Shown: positions 48,582 through 58,026 of the stretch, piece by piece | Numbering within the stretch: position 1 is the stretch's first letter | How the letters are laid out: each line of letters begins with the position of its first letter | Assembly: GCF_947489755.1 (NCBI RefSeq) | Contig: NZ_CANLFB010000026.1 | Span: 1-58,146 of the forward strand | Direction of reading: 5' to 3' | DNA length: 58,146 nucleotides | From: an uncultured Psychromonas sp. | GTDB taxonomy: Bacteria; Pseudomonadota; Gammaproteobacteria; Enterobacterales; Psychromonadaceae | Translations under genes and position numbers: made by a program | The notes under the pieces: model-generated | Told to the model about the DNA's origin: nothing | Databases searched by the model: none | The model's input: only the letters and a program-made list of their open reading frames with translations

Positions 48582-49444
48582 GTATTGCTCCTTAATGAAT
48601 TATTTTTGTGTTTGCCAGATGATTGTTAAGGAATAGCTAAAAAGGGTCAAACTCGATGGCACTATAAAATGATCTTGCTCTCATTAGTTTTTTTATATGT
48701 ATCATAAAGTAGATCTAGACATCACTTTTCAGAGTATTTTGAAATTTATTTGTATGTTTATTTGATGGATTTTGACATGTAAAATCTATTTTATCTTTTT
48801 AAACTATATTGTTTTTTATTTTAAAAAAGTAAATTACGAAGCCAATATTTATATTAATCATATATATATCAATTACTTGTGGGTGTTTTTGTTTTTTATT
48901 TTCAAGAGTACTTTAACTTTAGTATATAAATACTAATATTTCAGTCATGTAATGCTATTTATAGTTTTGTATGAACAATGAGTTTGGGACTGTTTATTAA
49001 AGTTATAAATTTTTAATACAGATCAGTGACTTATAATATGTTCTTATTGTCACTTTCACTGTTGACAATAAACGTAGGCTTGCTGGTTTTATAGGTGCGA
49101 CTTAGTCATTATTAATTGAGTCTTTAAAGAAAAGCTCAGCTTGGAAATTATTATGCGAATCTAGGATCTGATTGAATTAAGTCAGTGCGTATTATCCAAG
49201 TTATTAACGATGAATAGATTAATGAATCATTCTTTTGAGTAAATGATGGTGCCGTGAAGTAAGAAAATATGAATATAGCGATAAGGAAAAGTATCGCTTC
49301 TAAGGGACATAGAAGTTAAAAACGTAAGCTGAAAGATGATAGTTAAAAAGCAATAGTTAAAAGTAACGCATCAGAGCAACATAAAGCCCATCAGCGTTAC
49401 TTTTGAATACGGTAACTATATAAAGTTTACCGTCATAAGTGCGC
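48582..49444. other. Intergenic region between the lipoprotein and gor
   Basis: No gene in about 860 bp of AT-rich DNA. No repeat family or convincing operator is recognised beyond TTTGTATGTTTA near 48749, a poor operator match. Confidence 0.4.
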
Positions 49445-50809
49445 TTATCGCATAGTAACGAACTCTTCAGAACCCGTTGGATGTATTGCTACAACACTAT
49501 CGAAGTCTGCTTTCGTTGCGCCCATTTTCATTGCGATACTAAAGCCTTGGATCATTTCATCAACGGCGAAACCAATTCCATGCAAACCAACAACAACTTC
49601 ATTTTCACCAGCACAAACCAATTTCATTTTACAAGGTTGACGATGCTGAGTGATGGCTGTGTACATTGCTGTGAAACCTGATTGATATACTTTTACGCTT
49701 TTTTCACCGTACTGCTCAATGGCTTGTTGTTCCGTTAAGCCGATAGTACCAATAGGTGGGTGGCTGAATACAACGGTAGGGATTAAATCATAATCCATTT
49801 TTGCATCCGGTTTGTTATTAAATAAACGTTCAGAAAGTTGACGTCCTGCTTTAACCGCAACAGGTGTCAATTCAACACCGCCTTCCATAATGTCGCCTAC
49901 ACAATAAATACCCGGAATATTAGTTTCTTGGTACTCATCGACTTTTATGTAGCCTCTATCGTTCGTTTCAACACCCGTCACTGCTAGGTTAATTGAATCG
50001 GTTGCTGGGTGACGCCCAATAGCCCAAATCAGTGTATCAACATTTTGGCTATTACCATTTTCAAGGTGTAGCGTAATACTGCCGTCATCTTCTTTAACGA
50101 CTTCTTTAGGTGTTGAATTCGTATGTAATGTTGGGCCTTCTGCTGCCATTACTTCAACTAATGTATCGATGATTAATGGATCAAAACTACGTAAAGGTGA
50201 TTCTTTACGCACGAATAGATGTGTTTCTGTTCCTAGTGCGCTTAATACGCCTGCGATTTCAACTGCGATATAACCCGCACCAACAATCGCAACACGTTTA
50301 GGTTGTTCAACAATGTCGAAGAAACCATTAGAATCAATACCAAGTTCTGCGCCCGGTACGTTAGGGATAGTAGGGCGGCCACCTGTTGCAATAGTAATAT
50401 GTTGAGCTGTGATCTGTTTACCATTCACTTCTATTGTATTTTTATCAACAAAAGTGGCAAAACCTTTAATAACTTCAATGTTATTATTACCTAAAACACG
50501 ATCATAAGATTCATGGATGCGTCCGATATAAGCTTGGCGATTTTCAACCATTTTTGCCCAGTTGAATCCTTTAACATCTAAATCAAAACCATAATCTTCA
50601 GCATAAAGGTTAATTGCTTCAGCAACTTGTGCACCATGCCACATCACTTTTTTAGGAACACAACCAACATTGACACAAGTGCCACCTAGATCTTTAGCTT
50701 CAATTATTGCTACTTTTGCACCGTACATTGACGCTCGGTTAGCTGATGCAATACCGCCACTGCCGCCACCGATACAAATGTAATCAAAATCGAATTGTTT
50801 GTTGCTCAT
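49445..50809 (-). CDS. gor: Glutathione-disulfide reductase
   Basis: 454-aa FAD/NADPH flavoprotein that regenerates glutathione. The FAD-binding [15 protein letters not shown], the redox disulfide [16 protein letters not shown], the NADPH fold [15 protein letters not shown] and the C-terminal catalytic [12 protein letters not shown] are all present. The ATG at 50809 is preferred because GAGGTG lies just upstream; an ATG at 50821 would add four residues (MRCT) without one. Monocistronic. Confidence 0.96.
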   Translation of the reverse strand: MSNKQFDFDYICIGGGSGGIASANRASMYGAKVAIIEAKDLGGTCVNVGCVPKKVMWHGAQVAEAINLYAEDYGFDLDVKGFNWAKMVENRQAYIGRIHESYDRVLGNNNIEVIKGFATFVDKNTIEVNGKQITAQHITIATGGRPTIPNVPGAELGIDSNGFFDIVEQPKRVAIVGAGYIAVEIAGVLSALGTETHLFVRKESPLRSFDPLIIDTLVEVMAAEGPTLHTNSTPKEVVKEDDGSITLHLENGNSQNVDTLIWAIGRHPATDSINLAVTGVETNDRGYIKVDEYQETNIPGIYCVGDIMEGGVELTPVAVKAGRQLSERLFNNKPDAKMDYDLIPTVVFSHPPIGTIGLTEQQAIEQYGEKSVKVYQSGFTAMYTAITQHRQPCKMKLVCAGENEVVVGLHGIGFAVDEMIQGFSIAMKMGATKADFDSVVAIHPTGSEEFVTMR

Positions 50810-50969
50810 GGTGCACCTCATTTTTCTAGTGTTGTATGTTAGGTCGTAAGACTGATTTAATTATTTTTATGAAGAGTAAGTTACAGCATTGCAGTAAAAA
50901 ACTATAGGACTTGTAATTAATTTTGTGTTTTATGGAGACAAATTTTTTGTATGTTAAATGTGTATTTTC

Positions 50970-51371
50970 AGTATTCGTGGTTAAATTGTGTTTGGCTTAA
51001 AAGCTAATAATGAAAAAACTATTTTATGGTTTTTAGCTTTTGACCTTAACTTCTTCACCCTTCGTGGTTAAACGGTTTTGATTTAAAAACCAAACGACCA
51101 CGAAGCGCTTCGCTTCACGAAGGACACGAAGAAAACCTAATAATGAAAAAGCTATTTTATGGTTTCTAGTTTTTTGATCTTAACTTCTTTACCTTTGTTG
51201 TCTTCGTGGTCAATGCTTTTGACTTAAAAGCCAAACGACCACGAAGCGCTTCACTTCACGAAGGACACGAAGAAAAGCTAATAATGAAAAAGCTATTTTA
51301 TGGTTTTTAGGTTTTGACCTTCACTTCTTTATTCTTCGTGTCTTCGTGGTTAAATTGCTTTTGAGTTAAAA
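50970..51371. repeat. Tandem repeats of a 133-141 bp unit with internal inverted repeats
   Basis: Two complete units and two partial ones. CTAATAATGAAAAA recurs at 51004, 51137 and 51278. Each full unit contains ACGACCACGAAGCGCTTC then ACGAAGGACACGAAGAA, and its inverse CTTCGTGTCTTCGTGGTT-like stretch, so the unit can fold back. The array ends two bases before the serC stop codon. This is an intergenic palindromic repeat family, probably dispersed elsewhere in the genome. Confidence 0.85.
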
Positions 51372-51372
51372 A

Positions 51373-52500
51373 CTAAGCGTCAGTAACCGTTTGATAAGCC
51401 CATGTTAACCATGGCATTAGCGCTTCTAAATCACTTTGTTCAACAGTACTACCACACCATATACGTAAACCACTTGGTGCATCTTTGTAAGCGCCAATAT
51501 CAAATGCAGTTTCATTATCTCCAAGTAACTTAATAAATGCTTTTAACTGTTGTTCGCTTAAGTCTGCAGATAAACAAACGCTTGTGTTAGATCGGGTACT
51601 TGGTGTTTCTGCTAAGAAATTAATCCAATCATTATTAGCAACGTAATTAGTTAATACCGCTAGGTTTGCTTGTGATTTCGCAATACACGCATCAACTCCG
51701 CCTAAAGACCGAACCCAATCTAATGCATCTTGATAATCTGCAACACAAAGCATAGAAGGGGTGTTGATCGTCGCACCAGTAAAGATACCGTCAATTAATT
51801 TTCCGCCAGCAGTTAAACGAAATATTTTTGGTAGAGGCCAACTCGGAGTGTAACTCTCTAAACGTTCAACAGCGCGAGGGCTTAAAATAATTACACCGTG
51901 CCCACCTTCACCGCCTAATACTTTCTGCCAGCTAAACGTAGTGACATCTAATTTTTCCCATGGCATGTCCATCGCAAATACCGCAGATGTTGCATCACAA
52001 ATGGTTAAACCTTCTCGGTTATCACTAATAAAGTCTGCATTCTCTACTTTTACGCCAGAGGTCGTACCGTTCCAGGTAAAGATACAATCATTCTCTGGTT
52101 TTACTTGTGTTAAATCTGGTAGCAGACCGTAATCTGCTTTAATTTCATTTACGTTGGGTAGTTTTAATTGTTTAGTGATATCTGCATACCAACCTTGACC
52201 AAACGATTCCCAATAACAAATATCAATAGCGCGTGGACCTAACATTGACCACATGATCATTTCCATTGCACCGGTATCTGAAGCGGGAACAATACCAACA
52301 CGATAACCTTCTGGTAAGCCTAATAATTCAGCGGTATCTGTGATCACCTGTTGCAGTGCATTTTTACCGATATTAGAGCGATGTGAGCGGCCTAACGTAC
52401 TTAAATCTAATTTGTTAATATCGTAACCAGGACGTTTAGCGCAAGGGCCAGATGAGAAATTAGGTGTCGTTGGTTTAATCGTAGGTTGTGGGCTGCTCAT
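51373..52500 (-). CDS. serC: Phosphoserine aminotransferase, alternative (TIGR01365-type) family
   Basis: 375-aa PLP enzyme converting 3-phosphohydroxypyruvate and glutamate to phosphoserine in serine synthesis. The start [47 protein letters not shown] and the PLP-lysine segment [16 protein letters not shown] identify the archaeal/alphaproteobacterial-type family rather than the usual 360-aa SerC of gammaproteobacteria (which begins with the FNFSAGPA motif). It sits alone beside gor with repeats running up to its stop codon, so it may have been acquired by transfer. Confidence 0.85.
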   Translation of the reverse strand: MSSPQPTIKPTTPNFSSGPCAKRPGYDINKLDLSTLGRSHRSNIGKNALQQVITDTAELLGLPEGYRVGIVPASDTGAMEMIMWSMLGPRAIDICYWESFGQGWYADITKQLKLPNVNEIKADYGLLPDLTQVKPENDCIFTWNGTTSGVKVENADFISDNREGLTICDATSAVFAMDMPWEKLDVTTFSWQKVLGGEGGHGVIILSPRAVERLESYTPSWPLPKIFRLTAGGKLIDGIFTGATINTPSMLCVADYQDALDWVRSLGGVDACIAKSQANLAVLTNYVANNDWINFLAETPSTRSNTSVCLSADLSEQQLKAFIKLLGDNETAFDIGAYKDAPSGLRIWCGSTVEQSDLEALMPWLTWAYQTVTDA

Positions 52501-52885
52501 TCGTTCAGATCCTTTTAAAGAAACAATTGCATGATATTGATTAATAACTAAGTGTATTACTAAGCTGATAGAGGGGGAAGTTAAAAAATAATTTTATTTA
52601 ACGATATTGTACTGCATATTAGGTTCAGATTATGAGGGAATAACAAACGGTGCTTATTGTTATTTATTATTATTTATTATTATTTATTGTTATTTATGAT
52701 TATTTATGATTATTTATGATTATTTATGATTATTTTGAATCGTTTCTTGATTATCTCTTTTTTGTTAATGTTTAAGATAACCCTTCCACAATCTAAGCTC
52801 GGTCCATTAAGGTCATTATTGATATCAGGTGATTATCAAATTTGTTTGTTTTACAAGCAGTCATTTAAGTTTGGAAAAAAAGCGC
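52501..52885. other. Intergenic region between serC and tRNA-Trp
   Basis: Gene-free. Holds a decamer tandem repeat (52653-52737) and the tRNA promoter. A short open frame running through the tRNA is not a gene. Confidence 0.6.
52653..52737. repeat. 10-bp minisatellite (TTATTTATKA)n
   Basis: About eight units in register: the first ones are TTATTTATTA, one is TTATTTATTG, the last four are TTATTTATGA. A slippage-prone array about 190 bp upstream of tRNA-Trp. Confidence 0.9.
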
Positions 52886-52913
52886 TTTACTTTAAAATTG
52901 GCTTAGGTATTAT
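52886..52913 (+). promoter_or_regulatory. tRNA-Trp promoter
   Basis: TTTACT (52886), 16 bp, TATTAT (52908), then the GC-rich discriminator CCGTTCGG just before the tRNA, typical of stringently controlled stable-RNA promoters. Confidence 0.65.
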
Positions 52914-52926
52914 CCGTTCGGTCTGC

Positions 52927-53002
52927 AGGGGTGTAGTTCCAACGGCAGAACGACGGATTCCAAATCCGTATGTTGGGAGTTCGAATCTCTCCACCCCTGC
53001 CA
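52927..53002 (+). tRNA. tRNA-Trp (CCA anticodon)
   Basis: 76 nt including encoded CCA. The acceptor arms AGGGGTG / CACCCCT pair, the anticodon loop reads ATTCCAAAT with anticodon CCA, and the T-arm has GGGAGTTCGAATCTCTC. It is close to E. coli tRNA-Trp throughout. Confidence 0.97.
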
Positions 53003-53409
53003 CATTCAGATGAAGCCCTAGTGAGAAATCTCTAGGGCTTTTTCGTTTCTAGCTTATCTATTTCTAAACTATTCACTCATAAACGACCAATACGTCAACA
53101 TCTAATCGACTCGTAATATTTCTATTTGTTTCAGCCTGTTTACTATCATATTGCCAGTGCCCCTCCAGTGGTTTTCTCTATCTCTTTATTGAACTCGTCA
53201 CCTTGTATTTGCATTCTTGTGGCTATGCGTGTTTAAACTGATTGGTATAAATAATGGTTTTATTTAGCGGGTTAAAATAACTAATTTATACTTGTAATAA
53301 AGCCGTTCCATAATGCAATATTAAGGCGGTATAGTAGATTATTAATAATGAAGAATTGTTCAAAATAGATGTAACGATGGAAATTAACCCTTACTAAGAT
53401 GGAACCGAT
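53003..53409. other. Intergenic region between tRNA-Trp and marC
   Basis: After the tRNA terminator the gap holds no gene or recognised element. The marC promoter is presumably within the last 100 bp. Confidence 0.4.
53013..53044 (+). terminator. tRNA-Trp terminator
   Basis: Perfect 9-bp stem AAGCCCTAG / CTAGGGCTT followed by TTTT, directly after the tRNA. Confidence 0.92.
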
Positions 53410-54018
53410 ATGATTGATTACGTTGCTACTTTTATTTTTTTGTTTGCGGTTATAGACCCTATCGGCACTATCCCTGTTTTTATTGCAGTGACAAGTCGTT
53501 TTAATAAAAAAGAGAAAAGGAAGGTCGCGATAAAAGCCTCATTATACGCGGCGATTATCTTGCTTTTTTTCTTGGCCGCAGGGGAATATATTTTAACGTC
53601 AATTGAGATACCTTTATCGGCATTTCAAATAGCGGGGGGCATTATTTTATTCCTATTTGCGCTTTCAATGATTTTTGGAGAAAGTAAACCAGATACTGAG
53701 CTTAAGATCGCACCTAAAGAAACTGAAACAGCGATCTTTCCATTAGCGACACCTTCAATCGCAAGCCCTGGTGCGATGTTAGCCGTTGTTTTGTTAACGG
53801 AAAATGCGAGTTACTCCTTTTGGGAACAAACACAAACTGCTTTAGTGATGATCTTAGTGTTAATTATTACACTTATATTAATGTTACTAGCGAGTCATAT
53901 TCACCGTGTTATTGGTAATGCGGGAGCAAGTTTGATTAGTCGTGTCATGGGGATGATATTAGCTTCTGTGGCAGTGGCGAATGTATTGGCAGGTATTAAA
54001 GAATATTTTTTCATGTGA
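53410..54018 (+). CDS. MarC-family (UPF0056) integral membrane protein
   Basis: 202 aa with six predicted membrane helices. FLFAVIDPIGTIPVFIAVT and FPLATPSIASPGAML are the two repeated half-motifs of the MarC family; the fold is an internally duplicated transporter-like one. Despite the name, multiple antibiotic resistance is not its established role and function is unknown. Monocistronic, followed by a 550-bp gap. Confidence 0.9.
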   Translation: MIDYVATFIFLFAVIDPIGTIPVFIAVTSRFNKKEKRKVAIKASLYAAIILLFFLAAGEYILTSIEIPLSAFQIAGGIILFLFALSMIFGESKPDTELKIAPKETETAIFPLATPSIASPGAMLAVVLLTENASYSFWEQTQTALVMILVLIITLILMLLASHIHRVIGNAGASLISRVMGMILASVAVANVLAGIKEYFFM

Positions 54019-54572
54019 TGTTTAAATAAATTCACTGTAAATATTTGGTTTAGTTATTAATAAGTGTCATTAATAGCTAAACATTGATCGCTAAACATTA
54101 ATAACTGAAGCAGAGGGCAGGTAAGTCATTACTCTTTAAAAGCTTGTTCTTGCTTCTATTCCACTTCATAACTATACCAATTCCACTTGATAGTGATTGT
54201 TGATTCCACTTAATAATTTATTAATTTTCTTTTTAAATAAACAATTACTATGTTGGTCTTTTCATAAAAAAGAACCATTATTTATATAATATGTTGCTTT
54301 GCCTTTACTCACTTTTAAATTTGATTCGTTATCTTTCATAAAAAGCGCGTTATTAAATGATTCAAATCAAACCATTGCAGCGTACTAAAAAGGTAAATTA
54401 CACACCATTGTTATTTGTGATCGATGTAACAAACAGTTTGGTTTATAATGCGCTCGGTATTAAAGAACAGTTCGACAATGTTGCACTTCAGACTGTGTGA
54501 TAGCTGAGCCTGCTAATTGGCAGGTAAGAAATAAGAATTCTATAGTTTTCAAATAAAATGAGAGGACACATC
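54019..54572. other. Intergenic region upstream of pgk
   Basis: No gene, notably no epd, which precedes pgk in many gammaproteobacteria. It carries a CRP-like site (54416-54431), a TATAAT (54444) and a small hairpin CCTGC / GCAGG near 54510 in the pgk leader. Confidence 0.5.
54416..54431 (+). promoter_or_regulatory. CRP-like site upstream of pgk
   Basis: TGTGATCGATGTAACA matches TGTGA-N6-TCACA in nine of ten fixed positions. It lies so close to TATAAT (54444-54449; centre about 33 bp before the expected start) that it would overlap the -35, suggesting repression or a second promoter. Confidence 0.5.
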
Positions 54573-55745
54573 ATGTCAGTAAAAAAAATGGTTGATCTAG
54601 ATTTAGCCGGTAAACGTGTATTTATCCGTCAAGATCTTAATGTTCCAATTAAGGACGGCAAAGTTACATCTGATGCGCGTATTCGTGCTTCTATCCCAAC
54701 AATCAAGTTAGCACTAGAAAAAGGTGCGAAACTAATGATTACTTCTCACCTAGGTCGTCCTACTGAAGGTGCTTCAGCTGAAGAAAATGCAGCATTCTCT
54801 CTACAACCTGTTGTTGATTACTTAAATGAAGCTTTAGATGTACCTGTACGTCTAGCGACAGATTACTTAAACGGCTTAGAATTAAATGCTGGTGAAGTCG
54901 TTGTACTTGAAAATGTTCGCTTTAATAAAGGCGAGAAGAAAAACGATGAAACATTATCTAAGCAACTTGCTGCGTTATGTGATGTTTACGTAATGGATGC
55001 ATTTGGTACGGCTCACCGTGCTCAATCTTCTACTAACGGTGCTGGTCTATTTGCTCCTATCGCTTGTGCTGGCCCTTTATTGGCTGCAGAACTTGAAGCA
55101 CTAGGTAAAGCAATGGATAACCCTGCTCGCCCATTAGTTGCGATTGTTGGTGGTTCTAAAGTATCAACTAAACTAACTGTTTTAGAATCTTTATCTAAAA
55201 TTGCTGACCAATTGGTTGTTGGTGGTGGTATTGCGAATACATTTATCGCAGCACAAGGTCATAATGTTGGTAAATCATTATACGAAGCGGATTTAGTAGA
55301 AACAGCTAAAAAATTAATGGTTGATTGTGCAATCCCTGTTGCCACTGACGTTGCCTGCGCAAAAGCATTTGACGAAAACGCTGAAGCAGAAATCAAAAAT
55401 GTTGCTGACGTGCAAGATGACGATATGATTTTTGACTTAGGTCCTGACTCAACAGCTGTATTAGCAGGTATCTTAAAAGATGCAAAAACAATTCTTTGGA
55501 ATGGCCCAGTAGGTGTTTTTGAGTTTAAAAACTTTGAAGCAGGTACGGCAGGCATCGCTAAAGCAATCGCTGAATCAGATGCCTTCTCTGTTGCTGGTGG
55601 TGGTGATACATTGGCTGCAATTGATAAATTTAACATCACAGCTGACGTATCTTACATTTCAACGGGTGGCGGTGCTTTCCTTGAGTTTGTTGAAGGTAAA
55701 GAGTTACCAGCGGTGGCAATGTTAGAATTACGTGCCAACGATTAA
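54573..55745 (+). CDS. pgk: Phosphoglycerate kinase
   Basis: 390-aa glycolytic enzyme transferring phosphate between 1,3-bisphosphoglycerate and [29 protein letters not shown], the hinge [10 protein letters not shown] and the nucleotide loop GGGDTLAAI with [16 protein letters not shown] [15 protein letters not shown] are visible. The ATG at 54573 is chosen because AGAGGA lies just upstream; an in-frame ATG at 54558 would place that site inside the gene. fbaA follows after a terminator-like hairpin. Confidence 0.97.
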   Translation: MSVKKMVDLDLAGKRVFIRQDLNVPIKDGKVTSDARIRASIPTIKLALEKGAKLMITSHLGRPTEGASAEENAAFSLQPVVDYLNEALDVPVRLATDYLNGLELNAGEVVVLENVRFNKGEKKNDETLSKQLAALCDVYVMDAFGTAHRAQSSTNGAGLFAPIACAGPLLAAELEALGKAMDNPARPLVAIVGGSKVSTKLTVLESLSKIADQLVVGGGIANTFIAAQGHNVGKSLYEADLVETAKKLMVDCAIPVATDVACAKAFDENAEAEIKNVADVQDDDMIFDLGPDSTAVLAGILKDAKTILWNGPVGVFEFKNFEAGTAGIAKAIAESDAFSVAGGGDTLAAIDKFNITADVSYISTGGGAFLEFVEGKELPAVAMLELRAND

Positions 55746-55757
55746 TCAAATGTTTAT

Positions 55758-55782
55758 AGCGAGGTTTTTATCTCGCTTTTTT
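55758..55782 (+). terminator. Terminator or attenuator between pgk and fbaA
   Basis: Stem AGCGAG / CTCGCT with a ten-base loop then TTTTTT, 13 bp after the pgk stop. Partial termination would let fbaA be expressed separately. Confidence 0.75.
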
Positions 55783-55867
55783 ATACGAATTCTTTGTGAC
55801 ATAATTAACTAAGAATTAGAAAAAATTAGACTCAATTTAATTTTTAACAATAGATAGGATATATCTC

Positions 55868-56944
55868 ATGACTAAGATTTTAGACGTTGTACAACCTGGT
55901 GTTATCACTGGTGATGATCTTCAAAAAGTATTTGCAGTTGCAAAAGAACATAAATTTGCACTTCCAGCGGTAAACGTTGTTGGTTCTGATTCAATCAATG
56001 CTGTACTTGAAGCTGCTGCTAAAGTTAAAGCACCGGTTGTAATCCAGTTCTCTAACGGTGGCGCTGTATTTAACGCTGGTAAAGGCCTTAAACTTGACGG
56101 TCAAGAAGCTGCTGTTCTTGGTGCTGTTTCTGGTGCTAAGCACGTACACGCAATGGCTGCTGCTTACGGTGTTCCAGTTATTCTACATACTGACCACGCT
56201 GCTAAAAAATTACTACCATGGATTGACGGATTACTAGACGCTTCTGAAGCACACTTTGCAGAAACTGGTAAGCCATTATTCTCTTCTCACATGATCGATC
56301 TTTCTGAAGAGCCTCTAGAAGAAAACATCGAAATCTGTGGTCGCTACCTAGCGCGTATGGCTAAAATGGGCATGACGTTAGAAATCGAACTAGGTTGTAC
56401 TGGTGGTGAAGAAGACGGCGTTGATAACTCTGATATGGATGAGTCTTTACTTTACACTCAACCATCTGAAGTTGATTATGCATACGTTGAATTATCAAAA
56501 ATCAGCCCTCGTTTCACTATCGCTGCTTCTTTTGGTAACGTACACGGTGTATACAAGCCAGGTAACGTTAAATTAACGCCTACTATTTTACGTGATTCTC
56601 AAAAATTCGTTTCTGAAAAACACGGTCTTGTTGATAACTCATTAAACTTCGTATTCCACGGTGGTTCTGGTTCTTCTGAAGCAGAAATCCAAGAGTCTAT
56701 CGGTTACGGTGTTATCAAAATGAACATCGATACAGATACACAGTGGGCATGTTGGGATGGCGTTCGTGTTTACGAAGCTGCTAACCGTGACTTCCTACAA
56801 GGTCAAATCGGTAACCCAACGGGGCCTGATGCGCCTAACAAAAAATACTACGATCCACGTGTATGGTTACGCGCAGGTCAAGCATCAATGGTTACTCGTT
56901 TAGAGAAAGCATTCTCTGATCTTAACGCAGTAGACGTACTATAA
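55868..56944 (+). CDS. fbaA: Fructose-bisphosphate aldolase, class II
   Basis: 358-aa Zn2+-dependent aldolase (E. coli FbaA 359). Metal ligands lie in ILHTDHAAKK and VFHGGSGSSEAEI; the catalytic region ELGCTGGEEDGVDN and the YTQPSEVDYAY segment are of the FbaA (type A) class. Strong codon bias marks it as highly expressed. Preceded by AGGATAT and followed by its own terminator. It converges with a class I aldolase gene of the same reaction. Confidence 0.97.
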   Translation: MTKILDVVQPGVITGDDLQKVFAVAKEHKFALPAVNVVGSDSINAVLEAAAKVKAPVVIQFSNGGAVFNAGKGLKLDGQEAAVLGAVSGAKHVHAMAAAYGVPVILHTDHAAKKLLPWIDGLLDASEAHFAETGKPLFSSHMIDLSEEPLEENIEICGRYLARMAKMGMTLEIELGCTGGEEDGVDNSDMDESLLYTQPSEVDYAYVELSKISPRFTIAASFGNVHGVYKPGNVKLTPTILRDSQKFVSEKHGLVDNSLNFVFHGGSGSSEAEIQESIGYGVIKMNIDTDTQWACWDGVRVYEAANRDFLQGQIGNPTGPDAPNKKYYDPRVWLRAGQASMVTRLEKAFSDLNAVDVL

Positions 56945-56980
56945 TTTAACCTTTTATCAGGTTTCATTATAAGTAAATAG

Positions 56981-57008
56981 AGCCAGCTTAATTGCTGGCT
57001 TTTTTTTA
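56981..57008 (+). terminator. fbaA terminator
   Basis: Stem AGCCAGC / GCTGGCT with a TTAATT loop and eight T. The only terminator-like structure between fbaA and the convergent class I aldolase gene. Confidence 0.92.
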
Positions 57009-57054
57009 CCATTTTTTCGACTTCATTTTCTTATTCTAGATTCACATAAGAAGC

Positions 57055-57948
57055 TTAAGTTTTTGAAGCAATATAAATGGGTTCAATTGTCGCAGATAAT
57101 TCTGCGTTAAAATCGTCGTCTGCTTGCCCTGAAAATAAATTGTTAGTGAGTACTCTTGAGAAACTAGCAATCACGCCATTATTATCAGTTAATCGACGAT
57201 TTGCTTCTTCAATTGGATAACCACCAGACAAAGCAACGACTTTAACCACATTAGGATGAGCAATACACTCTTGATAGAAGTTTGCTGACTCAGGTAAAGA
57301 TATCTTGAGCATCACCAATTCATCGCTATTCAAAAGCTCTAATTGTTTTAAAATTTCTGTTTTTAATAGCGCTTCAGCGGCTGCTTTTTCTGGACTGTTG
57401 ATATCAATTTCTGGTTCAATAATAGGGACTAAACCTGCTGCACAAATTTGTTTAGCGACTTCAAATTGTTGCTCAACTAATTTCTGTATACCCACTGGAT
57501 CAGCTAATTTGATAACTGAACGCATTTTGGTACCAAATACATCTTTCGCTTTTGCTTTTTTTAATAACGCCTCTAAGCCAGGAATGGCCTTCATAAGTTG
57601 TACACCGTTAACTTGTTCTTCTAAGCCTTTATCAACCTTAAGGAAGGGCACTATATTTTTTTCTTCCCATAAATAAAGTGAAGAGGCTTTGCCTTCAATC
57701 TCACGATCTAATGTATTTTCAAATAAAATAGAACCAATCACTTTATCTCCATTAAATGAAGGGCTAGTAATAATGCGAGAGCGCATTGCATGGACTAAAT
57801 CAAACATCTCTTCATCAGTACTATAGGCATCTTCGTTTACACCGTAAGTTTTAAGTGCGGTAGGGGTGCTACCGCCACTTTGATCCAATGCTGCAATAAA
57901 TCCGATTTCTGTTTTAAATCTATTAAGTTGTTTTTCAAATGTTCGCAT
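57055..57948 (-). CDS. fda: Fructose-bisphosphate aldolase, class I
   Basis: 297 aa, metal-independent Schiff-base aldolase closest in form to staphylococcal Fda/FdaB (296 aa): FIAALDQSGGSTPTALKTYG, SPSFNGDKVIGSILFE, VPFLKVDKGLEEQVNGVQLM, GLVPIIEPEIDIN and the Schiff-base lysine segment LVMLKISLPE are all present. It catalyses the same reaction as the neighbouring class II enzyme without zinc or iron. A Fur-box match 60-78 bp upstream suggests induction under iron limitation. Start codon ATG at 57948. Having both classes side by side is uncommon. Confidence 0.93.
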   Translation of the reverse strand: MRTFEKQLNRFKTEIGFIAALDQSGGSTPTALKTYGVNEDAYSTDEEMFDLVHAMRSRIITSPSFNGDKVIGSILFENTLDREIEGKASSLYLWEEKNIVPFLKVDKGLEEQVNGVQLMKAIPGLEALLKKAKAKDVFGTKMRSVIKLADPVGIQKLVEQQFEVAKQICAAGLVPIIEPEIDINSPEKAAAEALLKTEILKQLELLNSDELVMLKISLPESANFYQECIAHPNVVKVVALSGGYPIEEANRRLTDNNGVIASFSRVLTNNLFSGQADDDFNAELSATIEPIYIASKT

Positions 57949-58007
57949 GGCTAAATCTCAGAAGGCTAATTGACGAATATTCAATATATATATTCTCAAT
58001 CTTAATT

Positions 58008-58026
58008 GCAAATGATTATCATTAAG
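58008..58026 (-). promoter_or_regulatory. Fur box upstream of the class I aldolase
   Basis: The 13-bp core AATGATTATCATT (58011-58023) is perfect, and 15 of 19 positions match GATAATGATTATCATTATC overall. It lies 60-78 bp before the aldolase start. Confidence 0.65.

Noticed and set aside
50970-51371. CRISPR array
   Set aside because: Repeats are 133-141 bp units directly abutting with internal foldbacks, without unique spacers, and no cas genes are present.
52726-53013. 95-residue open frame through the tRNA-Trp region
   Set aside because: It runs through the minisatellite and the whole tRNA gene, so it is a chance frame.
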